A stretch of 64,000 bases of DNA from Streptomyces sp. NRRL F-6131 (GTDB lineage: Bacteria > Actinomycetota > Actinomycetes > Streptomycetales > Streptomycetaceae): NCBI GenBank assembly GCA_000719695.1, contig JOHN01000029.1, positions 1 through 64,000 on the forward strand, written 5' to 3'. Positions within the stretch are counted from its first letter, which is position 1; each line of letters opens with the position of its first letter. The position numbers and the translations under genes are program-made. The notes beneath the pieces were generated by a model, which was given only the letters and a program-made list of their open reading frames with translations, was not told the origin of the DNA and made no database searches. Below are positions 1 to 9,800 of the stretch, one piece after another.

Positions 1-231
<231 letters not shown>

Positions 232-232
<1 letters not shown>

Positions 233-837
233 CACTGTCGTCCCTCCTCGCTCGTGGGCGGTCCCGGTAGGACCTCCACCCGGCAGAGCGTGTGGACCGG
301 GCACAGGCTCCGGACCAGCGCCCGGACCCGGTCCGCGTCCACCTCGTGCGCCGAGTCCACCGAGCCCACCGAGCCCACCGCTCCGCCGCGCCGCGGCCAC
401 ACCCGGACGAGCACCTCGTCGGCCGGGGCGGGCGGCAGCGCGCCACCGGCCGTGCGCGACCAGGCGGCCCCACCGTCCCCGCTGATGTCGGCGGACACGC
501 CCAGCACCAGGCGCAGGGCCTCGACCAGGCCGCGCCGGGTGCCGCTCCAGCGGTGCAGTTCCACCGCGCCCGCCACCGCCTCGCGGCGCAGCGCCAGCGG
601 CCAGCGCGGGTCGTCGGTGCCGCCCACCCAGGTGGCCAGCCAGGCCAGGAAGTCGGCCGGGGCCAGTCGCGGATCGAAGTACGAGGGCAGGTTGTCGAGG
701 GTGGCGAACACCGGGGCCAGGACCGTGTCCAGCCCCGCCGTGAACCGTTGCGCGAAGTCGTCGTCGGCGTACAGCGCGGGCAGCTGCTCGCCGATCGGGT
801 GCCGGCTGGGCAGGCCCGGGACGGCGGCCCGGCTCAT
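232..837 (-). CDS. eCIS baseplate wedge: phage tail protein I family
   Basis: 201 residues. The start (ATG at 837) overlaps the stop of the baseplate J gene (ATGA), and the product begins MSRAAVPGLPSRHPIGEQLP. The core (about residues 10-125) matches the phage tail protein I fold seen in P2 gpI and its eCIS counterparts: ALYADDDFAQRF, a helix with LDNLPSYFDPRLAP, then FLAWLATWVGG and RWSGTRRGLVEALRLVLG. The last 75 residues are a beta-rich tail ending in a region of low complexity. Family role: it forms the wedge with the J protein that docks the sheath onto the hub. The overlaps on both sides place it inside one long baseplate operon. Confidence 0.9.
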
Positions 838-2795
838 CGGCGCACCTCCGGCTCCCGCGCGGTCACGACCACCTGGTGCTGGTAGGAGAAGACCAGCGCG
901 CCCGGGCCGACGTCGACCCGGTCGACCGGGGTGCCGCGCCGGCCCGTGACCGGGTCGGCGGCGAACAGCCGGATCTCCTCCACCACCGCCTCCCCGACGG
1001 CGCGTTGCAGCACGCCGAACACCTCCCCGTACTGAACGGGCCGCCCGAACGGCCGGCCCGTTCCGTCGGGTCCGCCGCGCAGGGGGTCGAGGTGCCGGTA
1101 GAGCGCGTCGAGCGCCGCGTCGCGCACCCGGTCGGCGTCCGCGGCCGGTGCCGAGAGCCGGGCGACGACGGTGACGCCCTGGTAGAAGGGCGGCTCGACG
1201 AGGAGCCGGGTGCCGATCAGGCGCCGCTCGTCGAGGGCCGCGGTGATTCCGGCGAGGACCTGGTCGGACGGGATCAGCTGCTCGAAGCGCAGCCGGCCAC
1301 CCTCGTCGGCCACCGCGTCCGGCACCACCAGGACCCGTACCGCGCCCGCGCCCGCGTCCCGGTCGGGCAGGCAGCGTACCCGGCGCACGGAGGGTGCCGC
1401 CTGCCGGGCGATGATCTCGTAGTCCTCGGCGGTCACCGCGCGCTCCTGCATGCGGAGCGTCTCCGGTGCCCGCAGCTTGGCGTTGTCGATGGTCTCCCCG
1501 GCGACACCACCGCGCGCCGCCTCCCGGTTGACGACCCGGGCGACGTAGGGGACGGAGCTGCGCAGTACGGAGACCGCGCCGCGGGAGACGTTGCCCGCCG
1601 GGCCGCCGCCGGTGCGGTAGCGGGCCACGCGGATCCGGGCGCCCTTGGCCGGTACGGCCCCGCACGGGCGCAGGACGCCGTCGGCCTCGCGCAGCACCGG
1701 CGGGAACGTGAACTCGCCGGTGGTGGCGTCCACCCGGACGTGCCGGTCGTCCGGTCCCGAGCGCCCGAAGTGCTCCACCACCTCCCAGCGCTGCCACCCG
1801 TCCGGCGAGGACACCTCCACCACCGGGGGCTCCCCGTCGAGCAGCACGGGCGGGCGGCCGAGCCGGAAGGACTGCCCCGCCACCCCCTCCGACACGCCGA
1901 GCGGTACGTCGGTCACCCGCTCCGCGTGCTCCACGGCCGTCGTGCCGCCGACGGTGAAGACGGCGGCCTCGCGCACCGTCGGCGACTCGGAGTAGAACGG
2001 CTGCCCCGGCTCCGCCTCGGTGACCCGGCAGCGCAGCCAGCCCGCCCTGGTCCCGCTGACCAGAGACGCCGTGTGTCCGGCCGGAACGTACACGATGACC
2101 TCCCCGGGCCGGTTCAGCCCGCCGGTGCTGTCGGAACCGGTCTCGCAGCGCTGCCACCGGCCGCCGTCCCACGCCTCCCAGACCAGCGGGGGCTGGCGCG
2201 GGTCGACGCCGACGCCCTCGACGCGGCTGTCCAGGCGGACCGCCACCACGCAGCGCGGCACCGCCGTCGGCAGGCCGAACAGGAGCGCGTCGCCGGGCTC
2301 GGGCGCGGCCTGGAAGCACGGGACGTCCCGGCCCTCGGCCAGGGCACCCGTCCGGTCGGTCTGTTCGCCGGTGCGGGGCGCGGTCACCAACCGGGTCAGC
2401 TCGCTCGGCACGATGCGCAGGTCGTCGGTGGTGGCGAAGACCACGGCCGCCCCGGTCTCGCCGGCCGCGGTCGTCACCTCGGTGCCGGCGGGCAGCGTCA
2501 CCGTTTCCGGTTGGGGGGCCGACAGCCAGAAGTCGACCTCGGCCACGGCCGCCGACGGCGGGTACAGCCGGATTCCCAACAGGTCCAGGAAGGCCAGGTG
2601 GTTCTTGTCCGGGACCCGGTTCAGCCGGTACAGCAGCTGGTCCACGAGGTAGGCGAACGTCTCGATCAGGGTGACGCCCGGGTCGGAGACGTTGTGGTCG
2701 GTCCACTCCGGGGCGCGCTGCTGCACGTACCGCTTCGCCTCGTCGACGAGCTGCTGGAACCGTCGGTCGTCCAGGTTGGGGGAGGGCAGGGCCAT
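834..2795 (-). CDS. eCIS putative baseplate assembly protein J
   Basis: 653 residues, ATG at 2795 overlapping the gp25 stop. The N-terminus (LVDEAKRYVQQRAPEW, then DPGVTLIETFAYLVDQLLYR) is the signature of the putative baseplate assembly (J-like) family. The middle is beta-rich. Around residues 430-480 lies the second family block (LRAPETLRMQERAVTAEDYE), followed by a C-terminal domain of about 170 residues. Length fits the family. Role: the principal wedge protein of the baseplate, bridging hub, sheath and tail protein I. The four-base overlaps with gp25 upstream and tail protein I downstream suggest coupled translation in fixed ratio. Confidence 0.92.
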   Translation of the reverse strand: MALPSPNLDDRRFQQLVDEAKRYVQQRAPEWTDHNVSDPGVTLIETFAYLVDQLLYRLNRVPDKNHLAFLDLLGIRLYPPSAAVAEVDFWLSAPQPETVTLPAGTEVTTAAGETGAAVVFATTDDLRIVPSELTRLVTAPRTGEQTDRTGALAEGRDVPCFQAAPEPGDALLFGLPTAVPRCVVAVRLDSRVEGVGVDPRQPPLVWEAWDGGRWQRCETGSDSTGGLNRPGEVIVYVPAGHTASLVSGTRAGWLRCRVTEAEPGQPFYSESPTVREAAVFTVGGTTAVEHAERVTDVPLGVSEGVAGQSFRLGRPPVLLDGEPPVVEVSSPDGWQRWEVVEHFGRSGPDDRHVRVDATTGEFTFPPVLREADGVLRPCGAVPAKGARIRVARYRTGGGPAGNVSRGAVSVLRSSVPYVARVVNREAARGGVAGETIDNAKLRAPETLRMQERAVTAEDYEIIARQAAPSVRRVRCLPDRDAGAGAVRVLVVPDAVADEGGRLRFEQLIPSDQVLAGITAALDERRLIGTRLLVEPPFYQGVTVVARLSAPAADADRVRDAALDALYRHLDPLRGGPDGTGRPFGRPVQYGEVFGVLQRAVGEAVVEEIRLFAADPVTGRRGTPVDRVDVGPGALVFSYQHQVVVTAREPEVRR

Positions 2796-3217
2796 CAGTC
2801 CGCGACCGTTTCCTCGGTCCCCTCCTCGGAGGGGATCGTGTAGAAGGGGAAGACCAGGTTGCGCCGGTCGTTGGTGGTGCGCACCGTGTAGCGCACGTCG
2901 ATGTAGAGGGTGGCCGTCTCCACCGCGTCGAAGGCCACGACGACCTCGTCCACCGCGATCCGCGGCTCCCAGCGCTCCAGCGCCTCGCGCACCTGTTGGG
3001 CGATCCGCCCGGCGGTGACGCCGTCGCCGGGTGCGAAGACGTACTCGTGGATGCCGCAGCCGAAGTCGGGCCGCATCGGTCGCTCGCCGGGCGCGGTGCC
3101 CAGCACGAGGCGGATGGCCTCCTCCAGTTCCCGCTCCCGCTCGACCATGGCGATCCCGCCGGTCGGCCCGACCCGCAGCGGGAACGCCCAGCCGCGCCCG
3201 ATGAACCGATCGCCCAT
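2795..3217 (-). CDS. eCIS baseplate gp25-like protein (GPW/gp25 family)
   Basis: 140 residues with ATG at 3217, chosen because it overlaps the PAAR stop (ATGA) and gives the family start MGDRFIGRGWAFPLRV. A longer frame upstream of it lies over the PAAR gene and is unlikely to be used. Seen: REREL-EEAIRLVLGTAPGERPM, FGCGIHEYVFAP and EALERWEPRIAVDEV, the classic GPW/gp25 lysozyme-like fold without catalytic activity. Role: the wedge component that nucleates sheath assembly at the baseplate. Confidence 0.93.
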   Translation of the reverse strand: MGDRFIGRGWAFPLRVGPTGGIAMVERERELEEAIRLVLGTAPGERPMRPDFGCGIHEYVFAPGDGVTAGRIAQQVREALERWEPRIAVDEVVVAFDAVETATLYIDVRYTVRTTNDRRNLVFPFYTIPSEEGTEETVAD

Positions 3218-3534
3218 CACAGCCCTCCGATCAGCACGTCGGGCGCACCGGTCAGGACCGTCGCGCCGCACGCCGCCCGGTCGCGGGCCCGCGCGGCGGG
3301 CAGACCGCCGATCAGCACCGCACCCCCGGTGACCGCCGCCGGGTTCGGCACCAGCACGTTCCCCGGCCCCAGGGCCGCGTGCGGCGGTACCGGACAGACG
3401 TGCAGGCTGCCCACCACGGCGGCGGGCCGCCCGCCGATCAGCACCGTCGCCACCCGCGCGGCGGTGCCGGGCGGTGGGGTCGCGACCCGGCCACCGTGGT
3501 CGGTGGGGTCACCGGTACGGGCTGCGGCTGGCAT
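3217..3534 (-). CDS. eCIS spike tip, PAAR-domain protein
   Basis: 105 residues, starting MPAAARTGDPTDHGG, preceded by a GAGGAG ribosome site a few bases upstream. Three PAAR-like glycine turns can be seen (TVLIGGRPAAVVG, GGAVLIGGLPAARARD, GAPDVLIGGL), together with conserved His and Cys residues (HVCPVPPH, CGAT) expected to hold a metal at the tip. Family role: it forms the conical point at the end of the VgrG-like spike. It is transcribed after the spike gene and overlaps gp25. There are 71 bases between it and the spike gene. Confidence 0.9.
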   Translation of the reverse strand: MPAAARTGDPTDHGGRVATPPPGTAARVATVLIGGRPAAVVGSLHVCPVPPHAALGPGNVLVPNPAAVTGGAVLIGGLPAARARDRAACGATVLTGAPDVLIGGL

Positions 3535-3605
3535 CGGGGGCTCCTCGGGGAGAAGGGGGAGGGAGGGCGGTCGGAGGAGAGAGGGCGCCGGGCGCCCACG
3601 TGGGG

Positions 3606-5423
3606 TCAGTTGATCCGGACCAGACGGGCCTTGAGCACGGCGAGCAGGCCGCCGTCCACGGAGACGTCCGCCGTCCCGGACACCTGGACCGACCGGCCGC
3701 CGATGCTGACCCCGGCCGTGCCGTCGATGTCCACCTGCCGGCCGGTCACCTTCACGGTGCCCTGCCGGGCGTCGAGCGTGATGCCGTCCCGGTCCAGCAG
3801 GACGGAGGTCAGCGGACGGTTCCGTCCCGCGTACACGGTGAGCTCGATCCGGTTCCGGCGGTCGTCCAGGCGGACCTCCAGCCGTTCGTCCCCGGTCACC
3901 AGCCGCAGCCCGGAGGGGCCCGGTGCCGGCGCGTCCAGCAGCTCCACGCGGTGACCCGAACGCGAGGCCACCGAACGGCGGTTGACCTTGCCGCTGGTCG
4001 CGTCGACCAGCGGCACCTGGTGCGGCGAGGGCTGGTCCACCCCGTTGTAGAGCCCGCCGATCACGTACGGACGGTCCAACAGGCCCTGCTCGAACCCGAC
4101 CAGCACCTCGTCGTTGACCTCGGGACTCACCACCCCGCCACCGCCCTTGCCGCCCCACTGGACGGTGCGCACCCAGTCGGTGACGTAGGTGTCGTCCAGC
4201 CAGGGGAACGTCAGACGCACCGCGCCGCGCTCGGAGCCGTTCGGCTCCCGCACGTCCGTCACCACGCCGATCGCCAGACCGGGGACGCGCGGGCCGCGCC
4301 CCGGCGCGTCGGCGCCCGTCATCAGACCGGGCAGGGAGCGGTCCGGTCCGGCGTCGACCCACACGGTGGTGCGGTAGCCGCCGTGGGGCTCCAGCACGTG
4401 CTGGACGGCCGTCGCCGTGTACCGGCCGGAGAACGCCGGCCCCACGTTGCCCAGCGCCACCGGTTTGCCCGCCCGCAGCAGCGGATTGCCTTCGGCCACC
4501 GCCTCCAGGTCGCCGAAGCCGGCGCTCACCCGGGCCGCCGCCGCGCGGGCGACCGCCGCCGTCTCCGCCTGCGTCCGGTAGGGGGTGTCGGTGACGGCCA
4601 CGACCGAACTCCCGAACCGGGCGGCCGTCCCGGGAGCGAGCCCCGGCACCACGGTGTCGCTGACCACGGACGGCTGCTCGGCGACCAGCGGCCGCTTCGT
4701 GGCGACGTCCCAGCCGCGCACCTGCACCTTCGAGGTGCCGTCGGCGGCCGACAGCGCGGCCCGCAGCGCCAGCAGGTTGCGCCCGTACTCCAGGACCATC
4801 GGGTCGAGCATGGCCGACGTCGAGGGCGGGGGCGCCCCGGACGCCTTCGCGGGCCTGGTGAACTGGAGCAGCCCCTTGTCGTCGACGCGCACCCGCGCAC
4901 CGCTCTCGCCCGCGAGGAACTGCAGGAAGTCCCAGTCGGAGACGTTCGCCTGGGAGAGCTGCCGGTACGTCACCGGCGCGGCCTCCACCCTCCCGACGGG
5001 CAGGCCGGCGCCCGCGGCCACCTTGCGGACGATGTCCGCGGCCGTCATGTTCCGGTACGCGACGACCTTGCGGCCGCGCTGGAGCCGGTGGGCCTTGGAG
5101 TAGGCGCGGACGACGGTGAACGACCCGGTGCCGTCCCGGTCGATCTCCAGGGCCGTGACCTCCCCGTTGAACAGCCGCTCCCGTGCCTGCCCCTTCGCCG
5201 TCGTCACCGACACGCGCAGCGGGGAGCCGATGGTGATGCCGGTGGCGCGCAGGAACTCGTGGTCGGGGTCGCGGTAGGTCAGCACGGCGGCGTCCGGCAG
5301 GCGCACGTTCTCGTCGACCACGCAGCTGACCAGCTGCGCCGCCCAGATCTGCGGCAGCTCGCCGGGGGCCTCCACGATCGGGTCGGCCGCGAAGGACCTG
5401 CCCCCGGAATCGAACCCGCTCAC
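3606..5423 (-). CDS. eCIS VgrG-like spike/hub protein
   Basis: 605 residues from a GTG at 5423 that overlaps the stop of the LysM adaptor gene (GTGA). The N-terminal two thirds resemble the phage late-control D/VgrG hub (VRLPDAAVLTYRDPDHEFL, then VVAYRNMTAADIVRKVAAGA and QLSQANVSDWDFLQFLAGES). About residues 385-470 form the gp5-like OB fold (RGAVRLTFPWLDD, then VSPEVNDEVLVGFEQG, PYVIGGLYNG). The C-terminus has regular beta repeats of a spike needle. Role: trimeric hub carrying the PAAR tip and capping the inner tube. There is no extra C-terminal effector domain, so cargo is probably carried elsewhere. Confidence 0.92.
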   Translation of the reverse strand: MSGFDSGGRSFAADPIVEAPGELPQIWAAQLVSCVVDENVRLPDAAVLTYRDPDHEFLRATGITIGSPLRVSVTTAKGQARERLFNGEVTALEIDRDGTGSFTVVRAYSKAHRLQRGRKVVAYRNMTAADIVRKVAAGAGLPVGRVEAAPVTYRQLSQANVSDWDFLQFLAGESGARVRVDDKGLLQFTRPAKASGAPPPSTSAMLDPMVLEYGRNLLALRAALSAADGTSKVQVRGWDVATKRPLVAEQPSVVSDTVVPGLAPGTAARFGSSVVAVTDTPYRTQAETAAVARAAAARVSAGFGDLEAVAEGNPLLRAGKPVALGNVGPAFSGRYTATAVQHVLEPHGGYRTTVWVDAGPDRSLPGLMTGADAPGRGPRVPGLAIGVVTDVREPNGSERGAVRLTFPWLDDTYVTDWVRTVQWGGKGGGGVVSPEVNDEVLVGFEQGLLDRPYVIGGLYNGVDQPSPHQVPLVDATSGKVNRRSVASRSGHRVELLDAPAPGPSGLRLVTGDERLEVRLDDRRNRIELTVYAGRNRPLTSVLLDRDGITLDARQGTVKVTGRQVDIDGTAGVSIGGRSVQVSGTADVSVDGGLLAVLKARLVRIN

Positions 5424-6265
5424 CGTTCCCCCTCGCCGTTGCCGTTGCCGAACCCGTTGCCGCTGCTTCGTCCGCTGTCGGGACCGCTGTTGAGACCGTT
5501 GTCGGGACCGTTGTCGGGTCCGCTGTCGAAGGCGTGCCCGTCGGCGGTCGCCCGGACGTGGTCGTCGTCCCTCAGGGCCGGCACCACCAACTCGGTGCCC
5601 GGGGCGAGCGCCATCGGGTCGTCGATGCCGTTCGCCTCCGCGATGACCCGCCAAGCCGTCGCGTCGCCGTACTCGCGCCAGGCCAGCATCGCCAGGCTGT
5701 CGCCCGCCACCAGGGTGTGCGTGCTGCGTGCGGTGCGCGCGCCCGACGTCGGGTTCTGGCCGGGCGGTTCGACGCTCGCCTCCTCGATGGACAGCGAGCA
5801 GGTCGCCCGCAGCGGCGTGCCGTCCACGTCGAAGAGCGTGTACGAGACCGACAGGTTCGACAGCACCCCGTCGAACGAGGTCGTCCGTGCGCTGCCCCAC
5901 TCGAAGCGCACCCAGGGGCTTGCCGGCTTCTTGCGGCCGAGACTGGCCGGGGTCGGCACGCACGCCTTCATCAGCTTCTCGACGGCCTGCTCCACCGAGT
6001 CGTCATGGGTGGCGGTGGCGTCCAGGAAGACCTCCAGGCTCAGGGTGCGCGGGCCGCTGCCCACGAACTCGGGCAGCGCCGACTGCCCCGCCATCCGGGA
6101 CGGGGACCGTCGCCACTCGGTGGTCTTGCCCAGTTGCAGGGTCGAGGGGTTGAACTGGAGGTCGAGCCGGGCGATCGTCCCGCCGGGCTTGGCCCCGACC
6201 GAGGCCGGGGGCTCCTTCAGGGTGAGCTGGGCCCTGGCGCGGCTGGCGCGTGCCGAGAAGGCCAT
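5420..6265 (-). CDS. eCIS tube-hub adaptor with LysM domain
   Basis: 281 residues, ATG at 6265 with a GGAAGG ribosome site. The first 170 residues fit the CIS tube protein family (LDLQFNPSTLQLGKTTEWRR, LSLEVFLDATATHDDSVEQA). Residues about 185-235 form a LysM domain (HTLVAGDSLAMLAWREYGD, then WRVIAEANGIDDP, LAPGTELVVPAL). The last 45 residues are a Gly/Asn/Asp/Ser tail with imperfect GPDNG repeats. Role in known eCIS: it adapts the sixfold tube to the threefold spike. The low-complexity tail is unusual and may be linker or disordered. Confidence 0.9.
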   Translation of the reverse strand: MAFSARASRARAQLTLKEPPASVGAKPGGTIARLDLQFNPSTLQLGKTTEWRRSPSRMAGQSALPEFVGSGPRTLSLEVFLDATATHDDSVEQAVEKLMKACVPTPASLGRKKPASPWVRFEWGSARTTSFDGVLSNLSVSYTLFDVDGTPLRATCSLSIEEASVEPPGQNPTSGARTARSTHTLVAGDSLAMLAWREYGDATAWRVIAEANGIDDPMALAPGTELVVPALRDDDHVRATADGHAFDSGPDNGPDNGLNSGPDSGRSSGNGFGNGNGEGER

Positions 6266-6304
6266 GGCGTGGCTTCCTTCCGGAGCGGGAGTGCGGCGGT
6301 CGTC

Positions 6305-6374
6305 GGACGGGGTGGTGGTGGGACGGGGTCGTGGTGGGACGGGGTCGTGGTGGAACGGGGCCGTGGCGGGACGG
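6305..6374. repeat. 16-base tandem repeat, 4.4 copies, between tube 2 and adaptor genes
   Basis: Four units at 6305, 6321, 6337 and 6353 follow the consensus GGACGGGGTCGTGGTG, with a partial fifth ending directly at the tube 2 stop codon (6375). The two middle units are identical. It lies in the 109-base gap between two otherwise closely packed genes. Confidence 0.9.
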
Positions 6375-6800
6375 TCAGGCGGGGAGCAGCCCCGCGTGGG
6401 CGATCTCCAGGGTCTCCACCGCGGCCGCGGAGTTGGCGGGGTCGAAGGACGGACCCTGCCAGCGGACCGGGACGATCCCGAAGACCTGCCAGCTGATGAT
6501 CCGGCTGAGATCGGGCCGCAGGGCGACGATCTCGCCGTCCTTCGGTTCGACCCGGCGCAGCGTCTCGTCCAGCCAGCGGCCGATCTTCGCCGTGTCGGCG
6601 GTGACCGGCCGGGTGAGGGTGATGTTCGACCAGGTCACGCGGCCCGGAAGCTGCCAGGTGAAGCCGTTGTTGCCACCCTCGGCGTAGCTCTGCATCTCGA
6701 CCTCGGCGCCCATGCCGGAGCAGGTGTGGAAGGCGCCCAGGTCGTTGCCGCCGATCGCCAGTCGGAAGAACACACTGGTCGCGAAGATGTTGTCCGTCAT
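6375..6800 (-). CDS. eCIS inner tube protein 2 (phage tail protein, gp19-like)
   Basis: 141 residues. It shows the conserved phage tail tube pattern MTDNIFATSVFFRLAIGG, then GAFHTCSGMGAEVEMQSYAE and LTRPVTADTAKIGRWL. It is a paralogue of the tube 1 protein encoded at 10623-11063. Known: eCIS have two or three tube paralogues; the one beside the adaptor is often the first ring above the spike. The ribosome site upstream is weak (isolated GGA), in keeping with a minor ring component made in lower amount. It is followed by a 16-base tandem repeat array. Confidence 0.92.
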   Translation of the reverse strand: MTDNIFATSVFFRLAIGGNDLGAFHTCSGMGAEVEMQSYAEGGNNGFTWQLPGRVTWSNITLTRPVTADTAKIGRWLDETLRRVEPKDGEIVALRPDLSRIISWQVFGIVPVRWQGPSFDPANSAAAVETLEIAHAGLLPA

Positions 6801-6834
6801 CGGTCCGTCGTCCGTTTCTCGTTCTTGCGGGTGC

Positions 6835-9800
6835 TCAGCGGAGGCCGTCGAAGGTCCTGCCCGCGCGGTCCCGACCGCGCCGCAGCTCCGCGCGCAGCAG
6901 GCGGGCGACCGGGTCGATCAGGCGGCGTGCCAGGTCTTCCACGTCGAGGTCGCCGCCCTGCGTTCCGGCATCACGCGGACTTCCGCCGGTTCGGTCGGTT
7001 CGGCCGGAGGCGGTGGCTCGCTGGTCCGCGGAGGTGGTGGCGGTACCGGAGGTGGTGGTGCGGGAGGCGGTGGTGCGCGGGGTCGTGGCGGCGGTACCGG
7101 AGGCGGTGGTGGCCGGGGCGGTGCCCCGGAGGCTGCCGCTGTCGCGTTGCACGGGGAGCGGGGGCGATGCCGGGGGGTCTCCCGACGTGCCGCCGGGGTC
7201 CGGTGTCCTGGACCGCACCAGCGGTACTACGGGTACGGGCCGGGCAGAGGACGTGGCTCGGGAAGGCCGGACCACCAACGGCGGTGCGTGCAAGGCGGTC
7301 ACGGGCAGCGGGCCGGACGAGCGCCCGGGGCCGGAGGTGCGGAGGGCTTCGGGTCCACGAAGGGGTTCGGACGGGCGAACGGGCTCGGAGGCGGACGCCG
7401 GGGGCGGGCCGGGGGAGCCGGGCGCCCGCTGGACGTGCTGCGGGGCGGCGGTGGAGGGCGGGGCGGCCCAGCGTGCCGTGACCACGGGGCGGCTCGCCGC
7501 GCGGGCAGACATGACGGGGGCCGTCGCGCTTCCCAGGTCCGGGCCGCTGCCGAGGGCCAGGGGGCGCGCTGCGAGCAACTGGACGCTGCGGTGCGGAGCG
7601 GCCGGTGCCCGGCCCGGTGCCCCGGACCGACCGGCGAGGACGAGCGGGACGGGCCCGCTCGTCCTCGCCCCTGCGGGCGGCGCGGGAACTCCGGCGCGAC
7701 CGCCGTGCCGGGACGCACTGGTCGGGGACGCCGTGGTCGGGGACGCGCTGGTCGGGGACGCGCTGGTCGGGGACGCCGTGGTCGGTGGCGTGGGAGCCGG
7801 TGACGGGGGCGGGGATGCGGGGTGCTGTCCCGCTCCCGGCACGGGTGCGGGTACGGGTACGGGCCTGCTCCGGACGGTGGGCGGGGCCGCGGGAGGGCTG
7901 GCGGTCGGCGGCATCGCGGGCAGCGGGGCCCCCAACCCGGCGCGCGGACGTCGCGCGGTTCGCCCGGGCCCGCCCTCGGCAGCCGGAGCCTCCGGCTGCC
8001 GCTGCACGACCGGCAGGGTCGGCGCTGGGGGCGTCGCCGCGGAAGGAGTATCGCCGGCCCGCGCCGGGACGGTCGCGCCATGACCCAAGGGTCTTGCGGT
8101 GGTGGGGAGTTCGATCAGCGGAGGACCGAGGGTCGGCCGGCCGGCCGTGCGTTGCACGGGAGTGTCGGTCGTGGTCTTCGTCGGGTGCTGGACGATCGGC
8201 ATGCCTGGCGTGGGAGGGCTGGGAAGCGCTCCCAGGGGTGCTGGGGTGGTGGGGAGTTCGGCCGGCGGTGTGCCGGGGGTGGGGTGGTCGGCCGTGCGTT
8301 GCATGGGCGTGTCGGTCGTGGTCTTCGTCGGGTGCTGGACGGTTGGCATGCCTGGCGTGGGAGGGCTGGGAAGCGCTCCCAGGGGTGCTGGGGCGGTGGG
8401 GAGTTCGGCCGCCGGTTCTCCGAGTGTGGGGAGTTCGGCAGTGCGTTGCACGGTTGCGTCGGCCACGGTCTCCGCCTGGCGCCGGAGCGCGGGTGCGGCT
8501 GGCGCGGGGGTGACGGCCTCCTGTGCCAAGTGCACTGTGGGAGAGGGGAGTTCGGATGGCGAAGCACCCGCGGCGGGACGGTCGGCCGTACGCTGAACGG
8601 GAGCCTCGTCCGCGCCCCGTACGGATGTGCCGGGCCGGTCGAGGACGGTCTCCGCCTGTCGCTGGACGACAGGCATGGCCGGTGCCGGAGCGGGGCCGGC
8701 CACGTCCGAGGACGGTGCGGGCGCCGGGACTTCGGTCGGCGGGGTGCCGAGAGGAGGCGCGTGGTCGGCCGCCCGCTGTACGGGTGCCTCGGGGGAAGGT
8801 CCGCCGAGGGGTGCCGGGGGGACGGCGGGGCGCACGGCGGGCACCCGGCGCCTGGGTGCGGCGGGTACCCGGGCGCCGGTCAGCGACGGGCCGACAGGGC
8901 GCGTCCGCACCACGGTCTGCGTCGCTTCGGCGCGGTCCGCCGGAGCCCCTTCGCCGAGGTCGCCGGGGCGCACGCCGGCGGCGGGTGCCTCCCGACCCGG
9001 CCGACGGGCGGCGGCGGGGAGGGGCCCGGCTCCGGTGGCGATCCGCTGCACGGGCCGGGCGGCGGTGGCCGCTTCAGGGGCGCCCTCGCCGGAGGTGCCG
9101 GGGACCACCGTGATGCGGCGGACCAGCGGGAGTCGTGCGGGCGCAGGCGTACGGCCGGCCCCGACCGCGGCCACGGCCGGGGCCGCGGCGGCCGCTTCGG
9201 CTCGCTGGACGACGTGGTCGGCGTCCGGGCCGAGCGCGTCCGCGCCGAGTACCGCCGCGGACTGCGTGGGCGGGCGTCCGAGGGTGGCGGGTGTACCGGC
9301 CGTCGCCCCGGCCCCTGAGGGGGCCTCCGGCCCGCCGCCGGACCGACCCGGCCGCTCGTCGGCCGGCGAGGCCGACGAACGGCCGGTGCCGGTGCCGGCA
9401 CCGACCGCGGGCGCGGCCTGGGCGGACAGCGGAGCGCCCTTCGCGGATGCACGCGCACCCGACGCACGCGCACCCGACCCACCTGGCTGCGCCCGCCCGG
9501 TGGCCTGCGCACCTGCTGCGGGAGGCGCCTCCGGCTGCGGTGCCCCCGCCCCCGCCCATGGCCCGGCGTCCGGCGCGGCGTCCGCGTCGGGCGCGCGCAG
9601 CGCCCTGAGCAGCAGCGGGCCGCCTCCGCTGTGGGTGGGGTGCGCGACGGCGGGGCGGGCGATGCCGCGGACGAGGCCGGTCGGGGCGGTCGGCAGCAGG
9701 GCGTGGGCGAGGCCGGTGTCGAAGGACGGATCGCGCCAGGCGGCCAGCCCGTCCCGGAAGGCGAGTCCGTCACTGACGCTCATCGGCGCCCGGGAGACCG

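Noticed and set aside
5424..5963. Longer N-terminus for the VgrG-like spike gene
   Set aside because: The frame upstream of GTG 5423 lies over the LysM adaptor gene and has no family similarity; the GTGA overlap marks the start.
3474..7481. 1335-residue open frame on the plus strand over the eCIS baseplate genes
   Set aside because: It is antisense to well-recognised spike, adaptor and tube genes and has shadow composition.
8101..8480. Regular repeats that might suggest a CRISPR array
   Set aside because: The unit is 147 bases, has no constant-repeat/variable-spacer pattern, and reads in frame through a coding sequence.
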